DNA of 64,000 bases from Myxococcus sp. RHSTA-1-4 (GTDB lineage Bacteria; Myxococcota; Myxococcia; Myxococcales; Myxococcaceae). The notes under the pieces are model-generated. The model searched no databases, was not told the DNA's origin, and saw only the letters and a program-made list of their open reading frames with translations. Position numbers and translations under genes: made by a program. Location: assembly GCF_020037125.1 (NCBI RefSeq), contig NZ_JAIQDG010000027.1, forward strand, positions 105,183 through 169,182. The letters are read 5' to 3'. Below, piece after piece: positions 53,995 through 63,476 of the stretch. The first letter of the stretch is position 1, and each line of letters begins with the position of its first letter.

Positions 53995-55464
53995 ATGAAG
54001 CCGGGGCAGGACGCGCCGGAGCTCGAGTCCTTCTACCACCTGGGGCATGGGCCTCTCGGGGCGCGTGCGTGCCGTGGCACCGCGTGCTTCGTCGCGCGGC
54101 ACCTCGACCTCGAGCGCTGGCGGCGGGCCACCTCCGCGGAGGCCCGCGTCTACTGCCTGGGCCAGTGCCACCGCGCGCCCGCCGCCACCGGAGTGGACGC
54201 CCGGCCCGCGGTGAAGGTGCATGCGCGCCGCGCCGTCGTCCTGGAGCGCCTCGTTGGCGAAGGGGCACGCGCGCTGTCCGACTACACCCGCCAGGGGGGC
54301 TACGTGGCCCTGGAGCAGGCGCTGTCCTCCCCGCCCGAGGCGTTCATCTCCCAGGTAGAACGGTCCGGACTGCGCGGCCGGGGGGGCGCGGGCTTCCCCA
54401 CCGGACGCAAGCTGCGCGCGGTGGCCGAGGCTCCCGGCGCGGCGAAGTACGTGGTGGCCAACGCCGACGAGGGTGACTCGGGGGCCTATATCGACCGCGT
54501 CCTCCTGGACGAGGACCCCCATGCCGTGCTGGAGGGACTGCTGCTCGCGGCGTACGCGGTGGGAGCGCGCCGGGGTTACATCTACGTGCGCAAGGAGTAC
54601 CCGCTCGCCGCGTGCGTGCTGCACGTGGCCCTGCACGAGGCGCACCGCGCGGGCCTGCTGGGCCACCACATCATGGGCAGCGACTTCTCCTGTGAAATCT
54701 CGCTGGAGGTGGGGCGCGGCAGCTACCTGTGTGGCGAGGAGACGGCGCTGCTCAACGCGCTGGAGGGACGCCGGCCCTTCGTGCGCGCCAGGCCGCCCTA
54801 CCCCGCGCAGGAGGGGCTCTACGGCGAGCCCACGCTGGTGAACAACGTGGAGACGCTCGCCAACCTCCCGTGGATAACCCGCCATGGAGGCGAGGCGTAC
54901 GCCGCGATGGGGATTCCGGGCAGCCGCGGGACGAAGGTGCTGTCGCTCAACTCGCTCTTCCACCGCCCGGGGCTGTACGAGGTGGAGCTGGGCGTACCGG
55001 TGCGCACCGTGGTGGAGGAGCTGGGAGGCGGGCTGCGCACCGGGCCGCTGAAGGGCGTGCTCATCGGCGGGCCGCTGGCGGGCGTGCTTCCACCCCACCT
55101 GCTGGACACACCGCTGGGCTTCGAGGAGCTCAAGGCCGTCGGCGCGTCGGTGGGCCACGGCGGCGTGGTGGCCTTCGATGCGAACACGTCCATCGCCTCG
55201 CTGGTGCACCACGTCTTCTCCTTCGGAGCCTACGAGTCGTGCGGCAAGTGCACCCCGTGCCGCATGGGGGCCCGGCACGTGGAGCGGCTCTTCGCGCGTG
55301 TGCTGGAGACGGGCCCCGGGCCCCGCTCCGGCGCGAGGGACTGGGAGGAAGTGGTGGAGGCGCTGCGCCTCACCAGCCTGTGCGGGCACGGCATCGGCCT
55401 GGGGGAGTTCGCCGCCAGCGTGCTGCGCTACTACGCGGAGGAGGTGCGGGCATGCTTCGCATAA
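53995..55464 (+). CDS. fdsB: NAD-dependent formate dehydrogenase, flavoprotein beta subunit
   Basis: A protein of 489 residues similar to NuoF and FdsB. The first 80 residues are a reduced NuoE-like thioredoxin-fold [2Fe-2S] module with all four cysteines (C26, C31, C54, C58). The FMN/NADH domain shows SGLRGRGGAGFPTGRKL, VVANADEGDSGAYIDR, RKEYPLAACVL and GRGSYLCGEETALLNALEG. The C-terminus carries the [4Fe-4S] motif ESCGKCTPCRMG with a fourth cysteine downstream (LTSLCGHG). It passes electrons from formate to NAD. GGGGGGA is six bases before the ATG. The 3' end overlaps the alpha-subunit gene by 13 bp. Confidence 0.92.
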   Translation: MKPGQDAPELESFYHLGHGPLGARACRGTACFVARHLDLERWRRATSAEARVYCLGQCHRAPAATGVDARPAVKVHARRAVVLERLVGEGARALSDYTRQGGYVALEQALSSPPEAFISQVERSGLRGRGGAGFPTGRKLRAVAEAPGAAKYVVANADEGDSGAYIDRVLLDEDPHAVLEGLLLAAYAVGARRGYIYVRKEYPLAACVLHVALHEAHRAGLLGHHIMGSDFSCEISLEVGRGSYLCGEETALLNALEGRRPFVRARPPYPAQEGLYGEPTLVNNVETLANLPWITRHGGEAYAAMGIPGSRGTKVLSLNSLFHRPGLYEVELGVPVRTVVEELGGGLRTGPLKGVLIGGPLAGVLPPHLLDTPLGFEELKAVGASVGHGGVVAFDANTSIASLVHHVFSFGAYESCGKCTPCRMGARHVERLFARVLETGPGPRSGARDWEEVVEALRLTSLCGHGIGLGEFAASVLRYYAEEVRACFA

Positions 55465-58133
55465 CCGTGGACGGGCAGCCGCGCGAGTGCGAGCCGGGCA
55501 CCGTCCTGCAGGCCCTGGAGGCGCTGGGCATCTCCATCCCCGCCCTGTGCAACGACTCGCGGATGGCGCCGGTGGGGGCGTGCCGTACGTGCATCGTGGA
55601 GGTGGAGGGCTGCGGCCGTCCGGTGGCGGCCTGCACCCAGCCGGTGACGGACGGCATGGTGGTGCAGACGCGCTCGCCCACGGTGGAGGCGCAGCGCAGG
55701 GTGCTGCTGCGGCTGCTGGCCTCGGAGTACCCGGCCGACGCGGTGGCGCGCCACCCGGACAAGCCCTTCCACCGCGCGCTGCGCGAGTACGGACTGGAGG
55801 GCGAGTTGCACGGCTCGCACCGGCCGGAGTTGCGGGACGACTCGCACCCGTACATCCACGTGGACATGTCCCAGTGCATCCACTGCTACCGCTGCGTGCG
55901 CATCTGCGACGAGGTGCAGGGGCAGTTCGTCTGGCGGGTGTGGAACCGGGGCTCCAACACGCGCATCCTCCCGGACGGGCCGTCGCTGCTGGAGAGCTCG
56001 TGCGTGTCCTGCGGCGCGTGCGTGGACAGCTGTCCCTCCGGCGCGCTGGAGGACCGGACGCTGCTCGACCGGGGCTGGCCTGAGTCCTGGACGCTGACCA
56101 CCTGCCCCTACTGCGGGGTGGGCTGCGAGATGGACGTGGGCACGCGTGGCGGCCGCATCGTCACCGTGCGCCCCTCGCGCGAGGGCCCGTCCAACCGGGG
56201 CCACCTGTGCTCCAAGGGGCGTTATGCCTTCGGCTTCGGGGACGCCCCGGACCGCGTCACCGTGCCGCTGCTGCGCGAGGACCGTGGGTGGCGGCGCGCC
56301 TCCTGGGACGAGGCGCTGGGCTTCATCGCCGAGCGGCTGCGCCGCCTGCGTGGCGCGCACGGGCCGGACGCGCTGGCGATGCTGGGCTCGGCGCGAGCCA
56401 CCAACGAGGAGAACTACCTGGCGCAGAAGCTGGCCCGCGTGGTGCTGGGGACGAACAACGTGGACTGCTGCGCGCGCGTCTGCCACGCGCCCAGCGCGGC
56501 GGCCCTGAAGCTGATGCTGGGGACGGGCGCGTCCACCAACTCCTTCGCGGACGTGGATGCCGCGCGCACGCTGCTGGTGGCCGGCAGCAACACCACCGAG
56601 TGCCACCCCGTCGTGGGCGCCCGCATCAAGCAGGCGGTGCTGCGCGGGGCGAAGCTCATCGTCATCGACTCGCGGCGCACGGAGCTGGCGCGCTACGCGG
56701 ACGTGCACCTCCAGCCCCGGGCCGGCACGGACGTGCCGCTGCTCAACGCGCTGGCGCACGTGGTGGTGGCGGAAGGGCTGGGGAACGAGGACTTCCTGCG
56801 CGAGCGCGTGGACGCGGTGGAAGACTTCCGGGCCTTCATCCGCGCGTGGACGCCCGAGCGGGCCGCGGAGCTCTGCGGCGTGGACGCGGACGCCCTCCGC
56901 GGGGCCGCGCGCCTGTACGCGACGAACGGACCGTCCATGATGGTGCACGGGCTGGGGATGACGGAGCACGTGCAGGGCACCGAGACGGTGATGGCGCTCA
57001 TCAACCTGGCGCTGCTGACGGGCAACCTCGGCGAGCCGGGCACCGGCGTCAACCCGATGCGCGGGCAGAACAACGTGCAGGGCTCGGCGCACATGGGCTG
57101 CGAGCCGGGAAACCTCACCGGCTACGTTCCCCTGGAGGCGAACCGCGCGCGCTTCGAGGCGGCCTGGGGCGCGCAGCTCCCCTCCTCCCCGGGTCTGGAC
57201 CTGATGCGGATGATGGACGCGGCGCGCGAGGGGCGGCTCAAGGCGCTGTGGGCCTTCGGCTACGACGTGCTGCTCACCAACCCGGAGGCCCGCGCCACCC
57301 GCGAGGCGCTGGAGCGGCTGGAGTTGCTGGTGGTGCAGGACCTGTTCCTCAACGAGACGGCGCGCGCGTGCGGCCACGTCTTCCTGCCGGCGAGCACCTC
57401 CTTCGAGAAGGACGGCACCTTCATGAACGGAGAGCGGCGCGTGCAGCGGGTGCGCCGGGTGCAGCCTCCCGCCGGCGAGTCGCTGCCGGACTGGGAGATT
57501 CTCTGCCGCGCGGCCCGCGCGCTGGGACACCCCGAGGGCTTCTCCTTCCAGTCTCCGGAGGAGGTCTGGGACGAGGTGCGGCGGGTGTGGCCGGCGGGGG
57601 CGGGCCTCTCCTACGCGCGGCTGGAGACGGGAGGCCTGCAGTGGCCCTGTCCCGACGCGACACACCCGGGCACCCGGGTGCTGCACACGCACCAGTTCGC
57701 CAGCGGGCAGAGGGCGGCGCTGCGCCGCATCGACTTCACGCCCTCGCCGGAGGCACGCACGGACGAGTACCCCTTCGTGCTGATGACGGGCCGGAGGCTG
57801 TACCAGTTCAACGCGGGGACGATGACGATGCACACGCCCCACAAGGTGCTCCAGCCCGGTGACTGGCTGGACATGGCGCCCGCGGACGCGGAGCGGCTGG
57901 GCCTGGAGGACGGGGCGCGCGTGCGGGTGCGCAGCCGATACGGTGAGGCGGTGCTGCCGATGCGCCGGGCCGAGGGCCTGCGCCCCGGCGAGCTCTTCAC
58001 CACCTTCCACACGCCCGAGGTCTTCATCAACGCCGTCACCGGCCCGCACCAGGACGGGTACACCCACACGCCCGAGTACAAGGTGACGGTCGTCCGGGTG
58101 GAGCGCGCGGAGCCGCGAAAGGAAGGTGCGTGA
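55452..58133 (+). CDS. fdsA: Formate dehydrogenase alpha subunit, molybdenum/tungsten enzyme
   Basis: An 893-residue subunit. It has an N-terminal [2Fe-2S] domain (C33, C44, C47, C61), two [4Fe-4S] ferredoxin motifs (CIHCYRCVRIC and CVSCGACVDSC, about 140-200), then the bis-MGD domain with its own [4Fe-4S] site (CPYCGVGC, about 219) and the catalytic segment DCCARVCHAPS, where cysteine takes the place of selenocysteine. The cysteines of the His-Cys3 cluster expected between the [2Fe-2S] and ferredoxin parts are missing (HPDKPFHRALREYG). GQNNVQGSAHMGCEPG and the C-terminal KVLQPGDWLDMAPADA are also typical. The start at 55452 is internal to the beta gene. Confidence 0.93.
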   Translation: MLRITVDGQPRECEPGTVLQALEALGISIPALCNDSRMAPVGACRTCIVEVEGCGRPVAACTQPVTDGMVVQTRSPTVEAQRRVLLRLLASEYPADAVARHPDKPFHRALREYGLEGELHGSHRPELRDDSHPYIHVDMSQCIHCYRCVRICDEVQGQFVWRVWNRGSNTRILPDGPSLLESSCVSCGACVDSCPSGALEDRTLLDRGWPESWTLTTCPYCGVGCEMDVGTRGGRIVTVRPSREGPSNRGHLCSKGRYAFGFGDAPDRVTVPLLREDRGWRRASWDEALGFIAERLRRLRGAHGPDALAMLGSARATNEENYLAQKLARVVLGTNNVDCCARVCHAPSAAALKLMLGTGASTNSFADVDAARTLLVAGSNTTECHPVVGARIKQAVLRGAKLIVIDSRRTELARYADVHLQPRAGTDVPLLNALAHVVVAEGLGNEDFLRERVDAVEDFRAFIRAWTPERAAELCGVDADALRGAARLYATNGPSMMVHGLGMTEHVQGTETVMALINLALLTGNLGEPGTGVNPMRGQNNVQGSAHMGCEPGNLTGYVPLEANRARFEAAWGAQLPSSPGLDLMRMMDAAREGRLKALWAFGYDVLLTNPEARATREALERLELLVVQDLFLNETARACGHVFLPASTSFEKDGTFMNGERRVQRVRRVQPPAGESLPDWEILCRAARALGHPEGFSFQSPEEVWDEVRRVWPAGAGLSYARLETGGLQWPCPDATHPGTRVLHTHQFASGQRAALRRIDFTPSPEARTDEYPFVLMTGRRLYQFNAGTMTMHTPHKVLQPGDWLDMAPADAERLGLEDGARVRVRSRYGEAVLPMRRAEGLRPGELFTTFHTPEVFINAVTGPHQDGYTHTPEYKVTVVRVERAEPRKEGA

Positions 58134-58615
58134 TGCGGTTGGAGACGGTGCGCATCGAGAAGCCCGAGGACCTGAATTTCGTCCTCGGCCAGTCCCACTT
58201 CATCAAGACGGTGGAGGACCTCCACGAGGTGCTGGCGGGCAGCTCGCCCGTCCTCAAGTTCGGGCTGGCCTTCTGCGAGGCCTCCGGTCCGCGGCTCGTG
58301 CGGCGCTCGGGCAACGACGAGGCGCTGATGGAGCTGGCAGTGAAGAACGCGCGGGCCCTGGGGGCGGGCCACTCCTTCATCGTCTTCCTGCGCGAGGGCT
58401 TCCCCGTCAACGTCCTCAACGCGCTCAAGCAGGTGCCGGAGGTGTGCCGCATCTTCTGCGCCACCTCCAACCCGGTGGAGGTCGTGATTGCCGAGACGGC
58501 GCAGGGGCGCGCGATTCTCGGCGTGGTGGACGGGCAGCCACCGCTCGGCGTGGAGCAGGAGCAGGACGTGCGCGAGCGCAAGGAGCTCCTGCGCCGCTTC
58601 GGCTACAAGCTCTGA
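58133..58615 (+). CDS. Adenosine-specific kinase family protein
   Basis: A protein of 160 residues matching the small adenosine-specific kinase family (PF04008 type): VRIEKPEDLNFVLGQSHFIK, then SPVLKFGLAFCEASGPRLVR, GHSFIVFLREGFPVNVLNAL and CRIFCATSNPVEVVIAETAQ. The fold and the name come from an archaeal structure; the physiological role is unclear. Its ATG overlaps the formate dehydrogenase stop (TGATG). A GTG one codon upstream is an alternative start. Co-transcription with fdsBA is probable. Confidence 0.85.
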   Translation: MRLETVRIEKPEDLNFVLGQSHFIKTVEDLHEVLAGSSPVLKFGLAFCEASGPRLVRRSGNDEALMELAVKNARALGAGHSFIVFLREGFPVNVLNALKQVPEVCRIFCATSNPVEVVIAETAQGRAILGVVDGQPPLGVEQEQDVRERKELLRRFGYKL

Positions 58616-58735
58616 GCGCGAAGAGACGAGAACCAGCTCGAAGGGCTGGCTGCGTATGAGTCTCTGAAACGGGGGTGTTTTCGTGCGTGAGGCGGACGGT
58701 GCGCGTCGCGCGCGGGCCCCCTCGCGTCCTGGTCC

Positions 58736-58778
58736 GATGGGAAGGCCCCGGCCCACCGCGGGTGGACACCTTCCCATC
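58736..58778 (+). promoter_or_regulatory. Long leader hairpin just before the kelch-lipoprotein ribosome site
   Basis: GATGGGAAGG (58736-58745) is perfectly complementary to CCTTCCCATC (58769-58778). The loop contains a second stem, CCACC-GCG-GGTGG. The Shine-Dalgarno GAAGGAG starts at 58781, two bases after the hairpin, and the ATG is at 58794. The position suggests transcript stabilisation or control of translation. Confidence 0.6.
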
Positions 58779-58793
58779 CCGAAGGAGTTGAAC

Positions 58794-61700
58794 ATGGGTT
58801 GGATGCGAACGCAGGGGCGCCTCTGCCTGGGCGTGGCACTGCTGGCGGCGGTGTTGGGCTGTGACGTGATGAATGGAGCGGTTTCCCAGAAGCGGGACAC
58901 CGGCGCATCTGCTGAAGAAGACGTGGCGGCGCTCGGCGCCGTGCCCGAGCGGTGGCTCGCCACGGGCGATATGAACGTGGCCCGGTATACCCACCCGGCC
59001 ACGCTGCTGCCCTCCGGCAAGGTCCTGGTCTCCGGCGGTTACAACGGGAGTGGCTACCTGGCCTCGGCCGAGCTGTACGACCCGGCCACCGGCGCGTGGA
59101 CCCTCACCGGGAGCCTGTCCGTGCCGCGCATGGAACACACGGCCACGCTGCTGCCCGACGGGCAGGTGCTGGTGACGGGAGGCGGCAACGGTACCGGGAG
59201 CCTGACGTCGGCGGAGCTGTACGACCCGGCCACCGGAACGTGGCGCCAGACCGGGAGCATGGCGACACCCCGTACGAGACACACGGCCACGTTGCTTCCC
59301 TCGGGAAAGGTGCTCGTCGTGGGCGGCAACACGCTGTCCTGGGCGACGGAGCAGGCCGAGCTGTACGACCCGGCCACCGGGACGTGGACCTCCGTCAACA
59401 GCATGACCGAGGCACGCGAGCAGCACACGGCCACGCTGCTGCCCAACGGCCGCGTCCTGGTCGTCGGGGGGTACTCCTGGGCCGACCCCGAGGAATGGCT
59501 GGAGTCCGTGGAGCAGTACGACCCGGCCTCGGGCACCTGGACGTCCGCCAGCAGCCTTCCGCTTCCCCGCGGCCGCCACACCGCCACCCTGCTGCCCTCG
59601 GGCAAGGTGGCGGTGGCTTTCGGCGTGGGGCGGATGCCGGACCCGGAGGGCAGTGGAGAGATGGTCAATGGCCTCATGGACACGGTGGCCCTCTATGACC
59701 CGGCCTCCGGTACCTGGGCGGAGGCCTGGGGCGGCGGAGTGACGCGCTCGTCCCACACCGCCACCCTGCTCGCCTCGGGGCAGGTCCTGCTGGCCGGAGG
59801 CTCCAGTGAGCAGAGCGCCGTCAGCTTCTACTCCGCGAGCCTGGGCATGGGGCAGCTCCCCGCCATGCCCTCGGGGCGCGATTACCACGCGGCCACGCTG
59901 CTGAAGGATGGGCGGGTGCTGCTCTCGGGAGGCTACAACGGGGGAACCCTGAAGACGTCCGTGCTGTACCGCCCCCCCGACAGCATGGACCGGGTGGGCA
60001 CCGAATGGAGCCACACGCCCCGCATGATGGCGCCCCGCGAGGGGGCGGGGACGGTGCGCCTGTCCGATGGCCGGGTGCTGGTGACGGGAGGCCGCAACCA
60101 CGTGGGCCTGCTCGGCTCCTCCGAGCTGTACACCCCGAGCACCGGCCGCTGGACGAGCACCGGCGCCATGACGACGCCCCGCAATGCCCCCATGTTGATT
60201 GCGCTGCCCTCGGGCAAGGTGCTGGCGGCCGGAGGAGAGACTCCCACGGGCTCTTCCCACACCGCCGAGCTCTACGACCCGGCGACCGGCCGATGGACCG
60301 CGACCGGGAACATGACGGCGGCGCGCCGGAGCTTCCTGGCCCACGTGCTTCCGTCCGGCAAGGTGCTGGTGGCCGGCGGCGCGAGCAGCGGCTCGACCAC
60401 CACGGCCGAACTGTATGACCCGGCCACGGGCACCTGGACGCCCACCGGAGGCCTGGCCGAGTCCTGCGACGGTGCCGCGAGCGTGCTGCTGCCCTCGGGC
60501 AAGGTGCTGGTGTTCGGTGGCGCCTATCTCTCCGACCGTGTCGAGCAGTACGACCCGGCCACCGGCGGTTGGACACGTCCTGGCAGGCTTCTGCGCGGGC
60601 GTTACGGCGGCTTCGCGGCGGTGCTGCGGTCCGGCAAGGTCCTCGTGGCGGGAGGTAACGTCTCCAGCGGCTCCACCTCCCAGGCGGAGCTGTATGACCC
60701 GGCCACCGGCACCTCGACGGCGACGGGGAGCCTGAACGCGACCACGCTCCGGGGCCCGGGTGTCTTGTTGAACAACGGCCGGGTGCTGGCGGTGGGGGGC
60801 CTCTTCTCCTTCGAGTCGGATACCGCGGAAATCTATGACCCGGCCACGGGGCTCTGGACTCCCGCCGGGACGCTGGGGGCACCTCGCACCGGGCATTCGG
60901 TGGTGGTGCTGGCCTCCGGTCAGGTCCTGACGGTGGGGGGACGCACCACGGACCTCTTCCTGGATTCGGCGGAGACGTATTCCCCGAGTGGCACGTGGCG
61001 CACCGTCAGCCCCATGAGCAAGGCCCGGTACGGCCACACGGTCACCCCGTTGGGGAGCGGAAAGATACTGGTGGCCGGGGGCGGCGCGGACGTCCCCGCG
61101 CTGACCTCGACCGAGGTGTATGACCTGGCCACCAACACCTGGAGCGCGACAGGCTCCATGGCGACGGCCCGCTTCTCGCACACCGCCACCCGGTTGACGG
61201 ACGGCCGGGTACTGGTGGCCGGTGGCTTCGGTACCTCCTCCATCCTGGGCTCCACGGAGCTGTACGACCCGGCCACGGGGAGCTGGACGGCCGCGGCATC
61301 CCTGAACTCCGTCCGCTATATGCACACCGCCACGCTCCTGCCGGGAGGCAAGGTCCTGGTGGTGGGTGGCATCAACGACGCGGGGGGCCTGAAGTCCGCC
61401 GAGCTGTACGACCCGGCCACCGGCGCCTGGACGTCAGCGGGGACCCTGTCCGCCGCGCGCTATTTCCATCGCGCCACCCTCCTGCCTGACGGCAGGGTGT
61501 TGGTGACGGGCGGCTACGCGGCCGACTTCCTGCCGCCCCTTGCCAGCGCCGAGCTGTATGACCCGGTGACCAACACCTGGCTCCTCATTCCCGCCATGTC
61601 CTCCGCGCGAGCCTTCCACTCCGCGACCCTGCTGGCGGATGGCCGCGTGCTGGTGGCTGGGGGCATGGATGGCATTTCCACGAAGGCCAGCGCGGAGCTG

Positions 61701-62003
61701 TATGACCCGGCCACCAATACCTGGGCGGCCACGGGAGGCCTGGGTGCTCCACGTGACAGTCACGCGGCCCTGGCGCTGTCCACCGGGAAGGTGCTGGTGG
61801 CCACCGGCTTCAACGGCGGCGGCATCGTCAACACCGCCGAGCTGTACGACCCGGCCACGGGGACCTGGGCTCCCACCGGAGCGATGGCCATCCCCCGCAT
61901 GCTCGCGGCCGCCGAGGTACTGCCTTCCGGAGAGGTGCTGGTGACGGGCGGGTGGAACAACTCGAGCCCCGAGCTCAGCACGGTGGAGGTCTACAAGCCC
62001 TGA
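58794..62003 (+). CDS. Kelch-repeat lipoprotein with 21 units
   Basis: A 1069-residue lipoprotein: signal peptide GVALLAAVLGC with a lipobox. After a short linker, the whole protein is made of about 21 units of 45-55 residues of the form W-TGSM---R--HTATLLPSGKVLVAGG---ELYDPATG. These are kelch-like four-stranded blades as in galactose-oxidase-type propellers. Twenty-one blades would make three seven-bladed propellers. The galactose oxidase copper site is not evident. Units 6, 7 and 14 are degenerate. GAAGGAG precedes the ATG; a structured leader lies just upstream. It probably sits on the cell surface as a binding or adhesion protein. Confidence 0.88.
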   Translation: MGWMRTQGRLCLGVALLAAVLGCDVMNGAVSQKRDTGASAEEDVAALGAVPERWLATGDMNVARYTHPATLLPSGKVLVSGGYNGSGYLASAELYDPATGAWTLTGSLSVPRMEHTATLLPDGQVLVTGGGNGTGSLTSAELYDPATGTWRQTGSMATPRTRHTATLLPSGKVLVVGGNTLSWATEQAELYDPATGTWTSVNSMTEAREQHTATLLPNGRVLVVGGYSWADPEEWLESVEQYDPASGTWTSASSLPLPRGRHTATLLPSGKVAVAFGVGRMPDPEGSGEMVNGLMDTVALYDPASGTWAEAWGGGVTRSSHTATLLASGQVLLAGGSSEQSAVSFYSASLGMGQLPAMPSGRDYHAATLLKDGRVLLSGGYNGGTLKTSVLYRPPDSMDRVGTEWSHTPRMMAPREGAGTVRLSDGRVLVTGGRNHVGLLGSSELYTPSTGRWTSTGAMTTPRNAPMLIALPSGKVLAAGGETPTGSSHTAELYDPATGRWTATGNMTAARRSFLAHVLPSGKVLVAGGASSGSTTTAELYDPATGTWTPTGGLAESCDGAASVLLPSGKVLVFGGAYLSDRVEQYDPATGGWTRPGRLLRGRYGGFAAVLRSGKVLVAGGNVSSGSTSQAELYDPATGTSTATGSLNATTLRGPGVLLNNGRVLAVGGLFSFESDTAEIYDPATGLWTPAGTLGAPRTGHSVVVLASGQVLTVGGRTTDLFLDSAETYSPSGTWRTVSPMSKARYGHTVTPLGSGKILVAGGGADVPALTSTEVYDLATNTWSATGSMATARFSHTATRLTDGRVLVAGGFGTSSILGSTELYDPATGSWTAAASLNSVRYMHTATLLPGGKVLVVGGINDAGGLKSAELYDPATGAWTSAGTLSAARYFHRATLLPDGRVLVTGGYAADFLPPLASAELYDPVTNTWLLIPAMSSARAFHSATLLADGRVLVAGGMDGISTKASAELYDPATNTWAATGGLGAPRDSHAALALSTGKVLVATGFNGGGIVNTAELYDPATGTWAPTGAMAIPRMLAAAEVLPSGEVLVTGGWNNSSPELSTVEVYKP

Positions 62004-62174
62004 GGCCCGCTCCCGGGCCGGAGGCCGGCGCGTCGCGCTTCCGGTCCGGGGCACGGCCTCCCGCGCGGCTCATGGGCCCCGTGGGCAGACTCTCACGGGA
62101 GAGGCCCGGAACGTCATCGGCTCAGGGACCTCCTTCCCGTAGACTGGAGCCCTCCTCGCGCTGGAAGGCGTCTC

Positions 62175-63476
62175 ATGGCAACCCGTCTGGGCGTCACGGC
62201 TCTGCTGCTCGCCCTGCTCAATGCGTGCGCCACCCCGCCTGTCGTCCGCCTCGACACGGGGCGGGGCGCGCCCCTGGAGTACAGGCCGGCCTCCTCGAAC
62301 AAGTCCGTGAAGGTGGACGCGAAAGCGTTCGAGGACGCGCTGACACGATTGGTGCTGAATGCGCCTCTGACGCTCCGCGCGCCCCAGCAAGGACTGCTGG
62401 TGCGCGCCTCCTACTCCGGCGATGGCGGTGACGCTCGATGGCAGCGCTTGATGCGCAAGAGCTTCGGCGGTCTCTGCCAGCCGGGCCAGCGTGGGGACAA
62501 CTGCCTCTCCCTGCTCGATGATGGGATGCGGCTGGGCGAGTGGGACAAGCTGGGAGTCGCCCTGGGCCTGTCGCTCGAGCCCCTCAAAGAGAGCATCGCC
62601 AGGGCGGTGGAGAACACGCTGGCCCCGCAGCTCTTCTATTCCGTCATTGCGACGGGCCTCGTCACCTGGGCCGTCCTGGCGGCGAACCCCGAGCCGGTGT
62701 TCACCAAGGCGGCGGCCATCGTCTCAGCGGTCCTGCTCGTCTACCTCGGAGTGGAGACCTTCCTGGAGGTGGTGGAAGCGAGCCGGGAGTTGAAGCGGGC
62801 CACGGACCGGGCAACGACCTGGGTGGAGTTGGAACAGGCCGGCCAGCGGTTCGCGAACCGGGTGGGGCCAGAGGTGGCGCGCGTCTTCGTCCTCGCGGTC
62901 ACCGTGGTGGTGAGTCATGGCATGGCCGGGGGCGCCGCGTTCCTGGCCTCGCGGCTTTCGCTGTTGCCCAGGTTCTCGGAGGCAGCGGCGGTGGGGGCCT
63001 CACGGGTCGGTATCCACCTGGCGAACGTGGGCGACGTGCGAGCGGTGGCCGTCGTGGGAAACACCGTCGTCGTCTCCCTGCCTGCCACGGCGGTCGTCAT
63101 GGCGGCCCAGGGCGTGAGCGGGGGAGCCGCGGCCAGGGGTAATCCCACCGGCTTCAGATCCTGGGGCTCGTTCAGCGGTCTCAAGGGTGCTCTGGGCTCA
63201 GCGGGCAAGGGTAAGCAGTGGCACCACATTGTCGAGCAGACGCCGGGCAATGTGGAGCGGTTCGGCTCCCATGCGCTTCACAACACGGAGAATGTCATCC
63301 CGTTGGATGAGGCCGTCCACACAGGCGTGAGCCGACTCTACTCCTCAATTCGTCCAGGTATCACCAACTCAAGGACTCTGACGGTCCGGAAGTGGCTCAG
63401 CACTCAGTCCTATGAGGCTCAGCGCGCGTTTGGACTGAGAGCCATCGACAATGTTCGGAATGGAGTTTGGCAATGA
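62175..63476 (+). CDS. SitA5-like lipoprotein polymorphic toxin with HNH-type nuclease domain
   Basis: A 433-residue toxin. Residues 1-18 are a lipoprotein signal (GVTALLLALLNAC, lipidated C18), followed by VVRLDTGRGAPLEYRPAS, the conserved opening of SitA5-type toxins of myxobacteria, which move between kin through TraA-dependent outer-membrane exchange. Hydrophobic segments lie near 155-205 and 235-320. The variable C-terminus (about 340-433) has QWHHIVEQTPGNVERFG, HNTENVIPLDEAVH and WLSTQSYEAQRAFG, like HNH/WHH-type nucleases, so DNA or RNA cleavage is expected. GGAAGG precedes the ATG; TAGACT at 62140-62145 may be the -10. The stop overlaps the immunity gene. Confidence 0.87.
   Translation: MATRLGVTALLLALLNACATPPVVRLDTGRGAPLEYRPASSNKSVKVDAKAFEDALTRLVLNAPLTLRAPQQGLLVRASYSGDGGDARWQRLMRKSFGGLCQPGQRGDNCLSLLDDGMRLGEWDKLGVALGLSLEPLKESIARAVENTLAPQLFYSVIATGLVTWAVLAANPEPVFTKAAAIVSAVLLVYLGVETFLEVVEASRELKRATDRATTWVELEQAGQRFANRVGPEVARVFVLAVTVVVSHGMAGGAAFLASRLSLLPRFSEAAAVGASRVGIHLANVGDVRAVAVVGNTVVVSLPATAVVMAAQGVSGGAAARGNPTGFRSWGSFSGLKGALGSAGKGKQWHHIVEQTPGNVERFGSHALHNTENVIPLDEAVHTGVSRLYSSIRPGITNSRTLTVRKWLSTQSYEAQRAFGLRAIDNVRNGVWQ

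Noticed and set aside
54729..55451. Long 5' extension of the formate dehydrogenase alpha frame
   Set aside because: It lies inside the beta-subunit gene and codes Arg/Gly/Ala-rich sequence; the [2Fe-2S] domain starts at 55452.
58425..61325. Leftward 966-codon frame antisense to the kelch lipoprotein
   Set aside because: It is the reverse image of the repeated kelch units, Gly/Arg/His-rich, with no ribosome site or homology.
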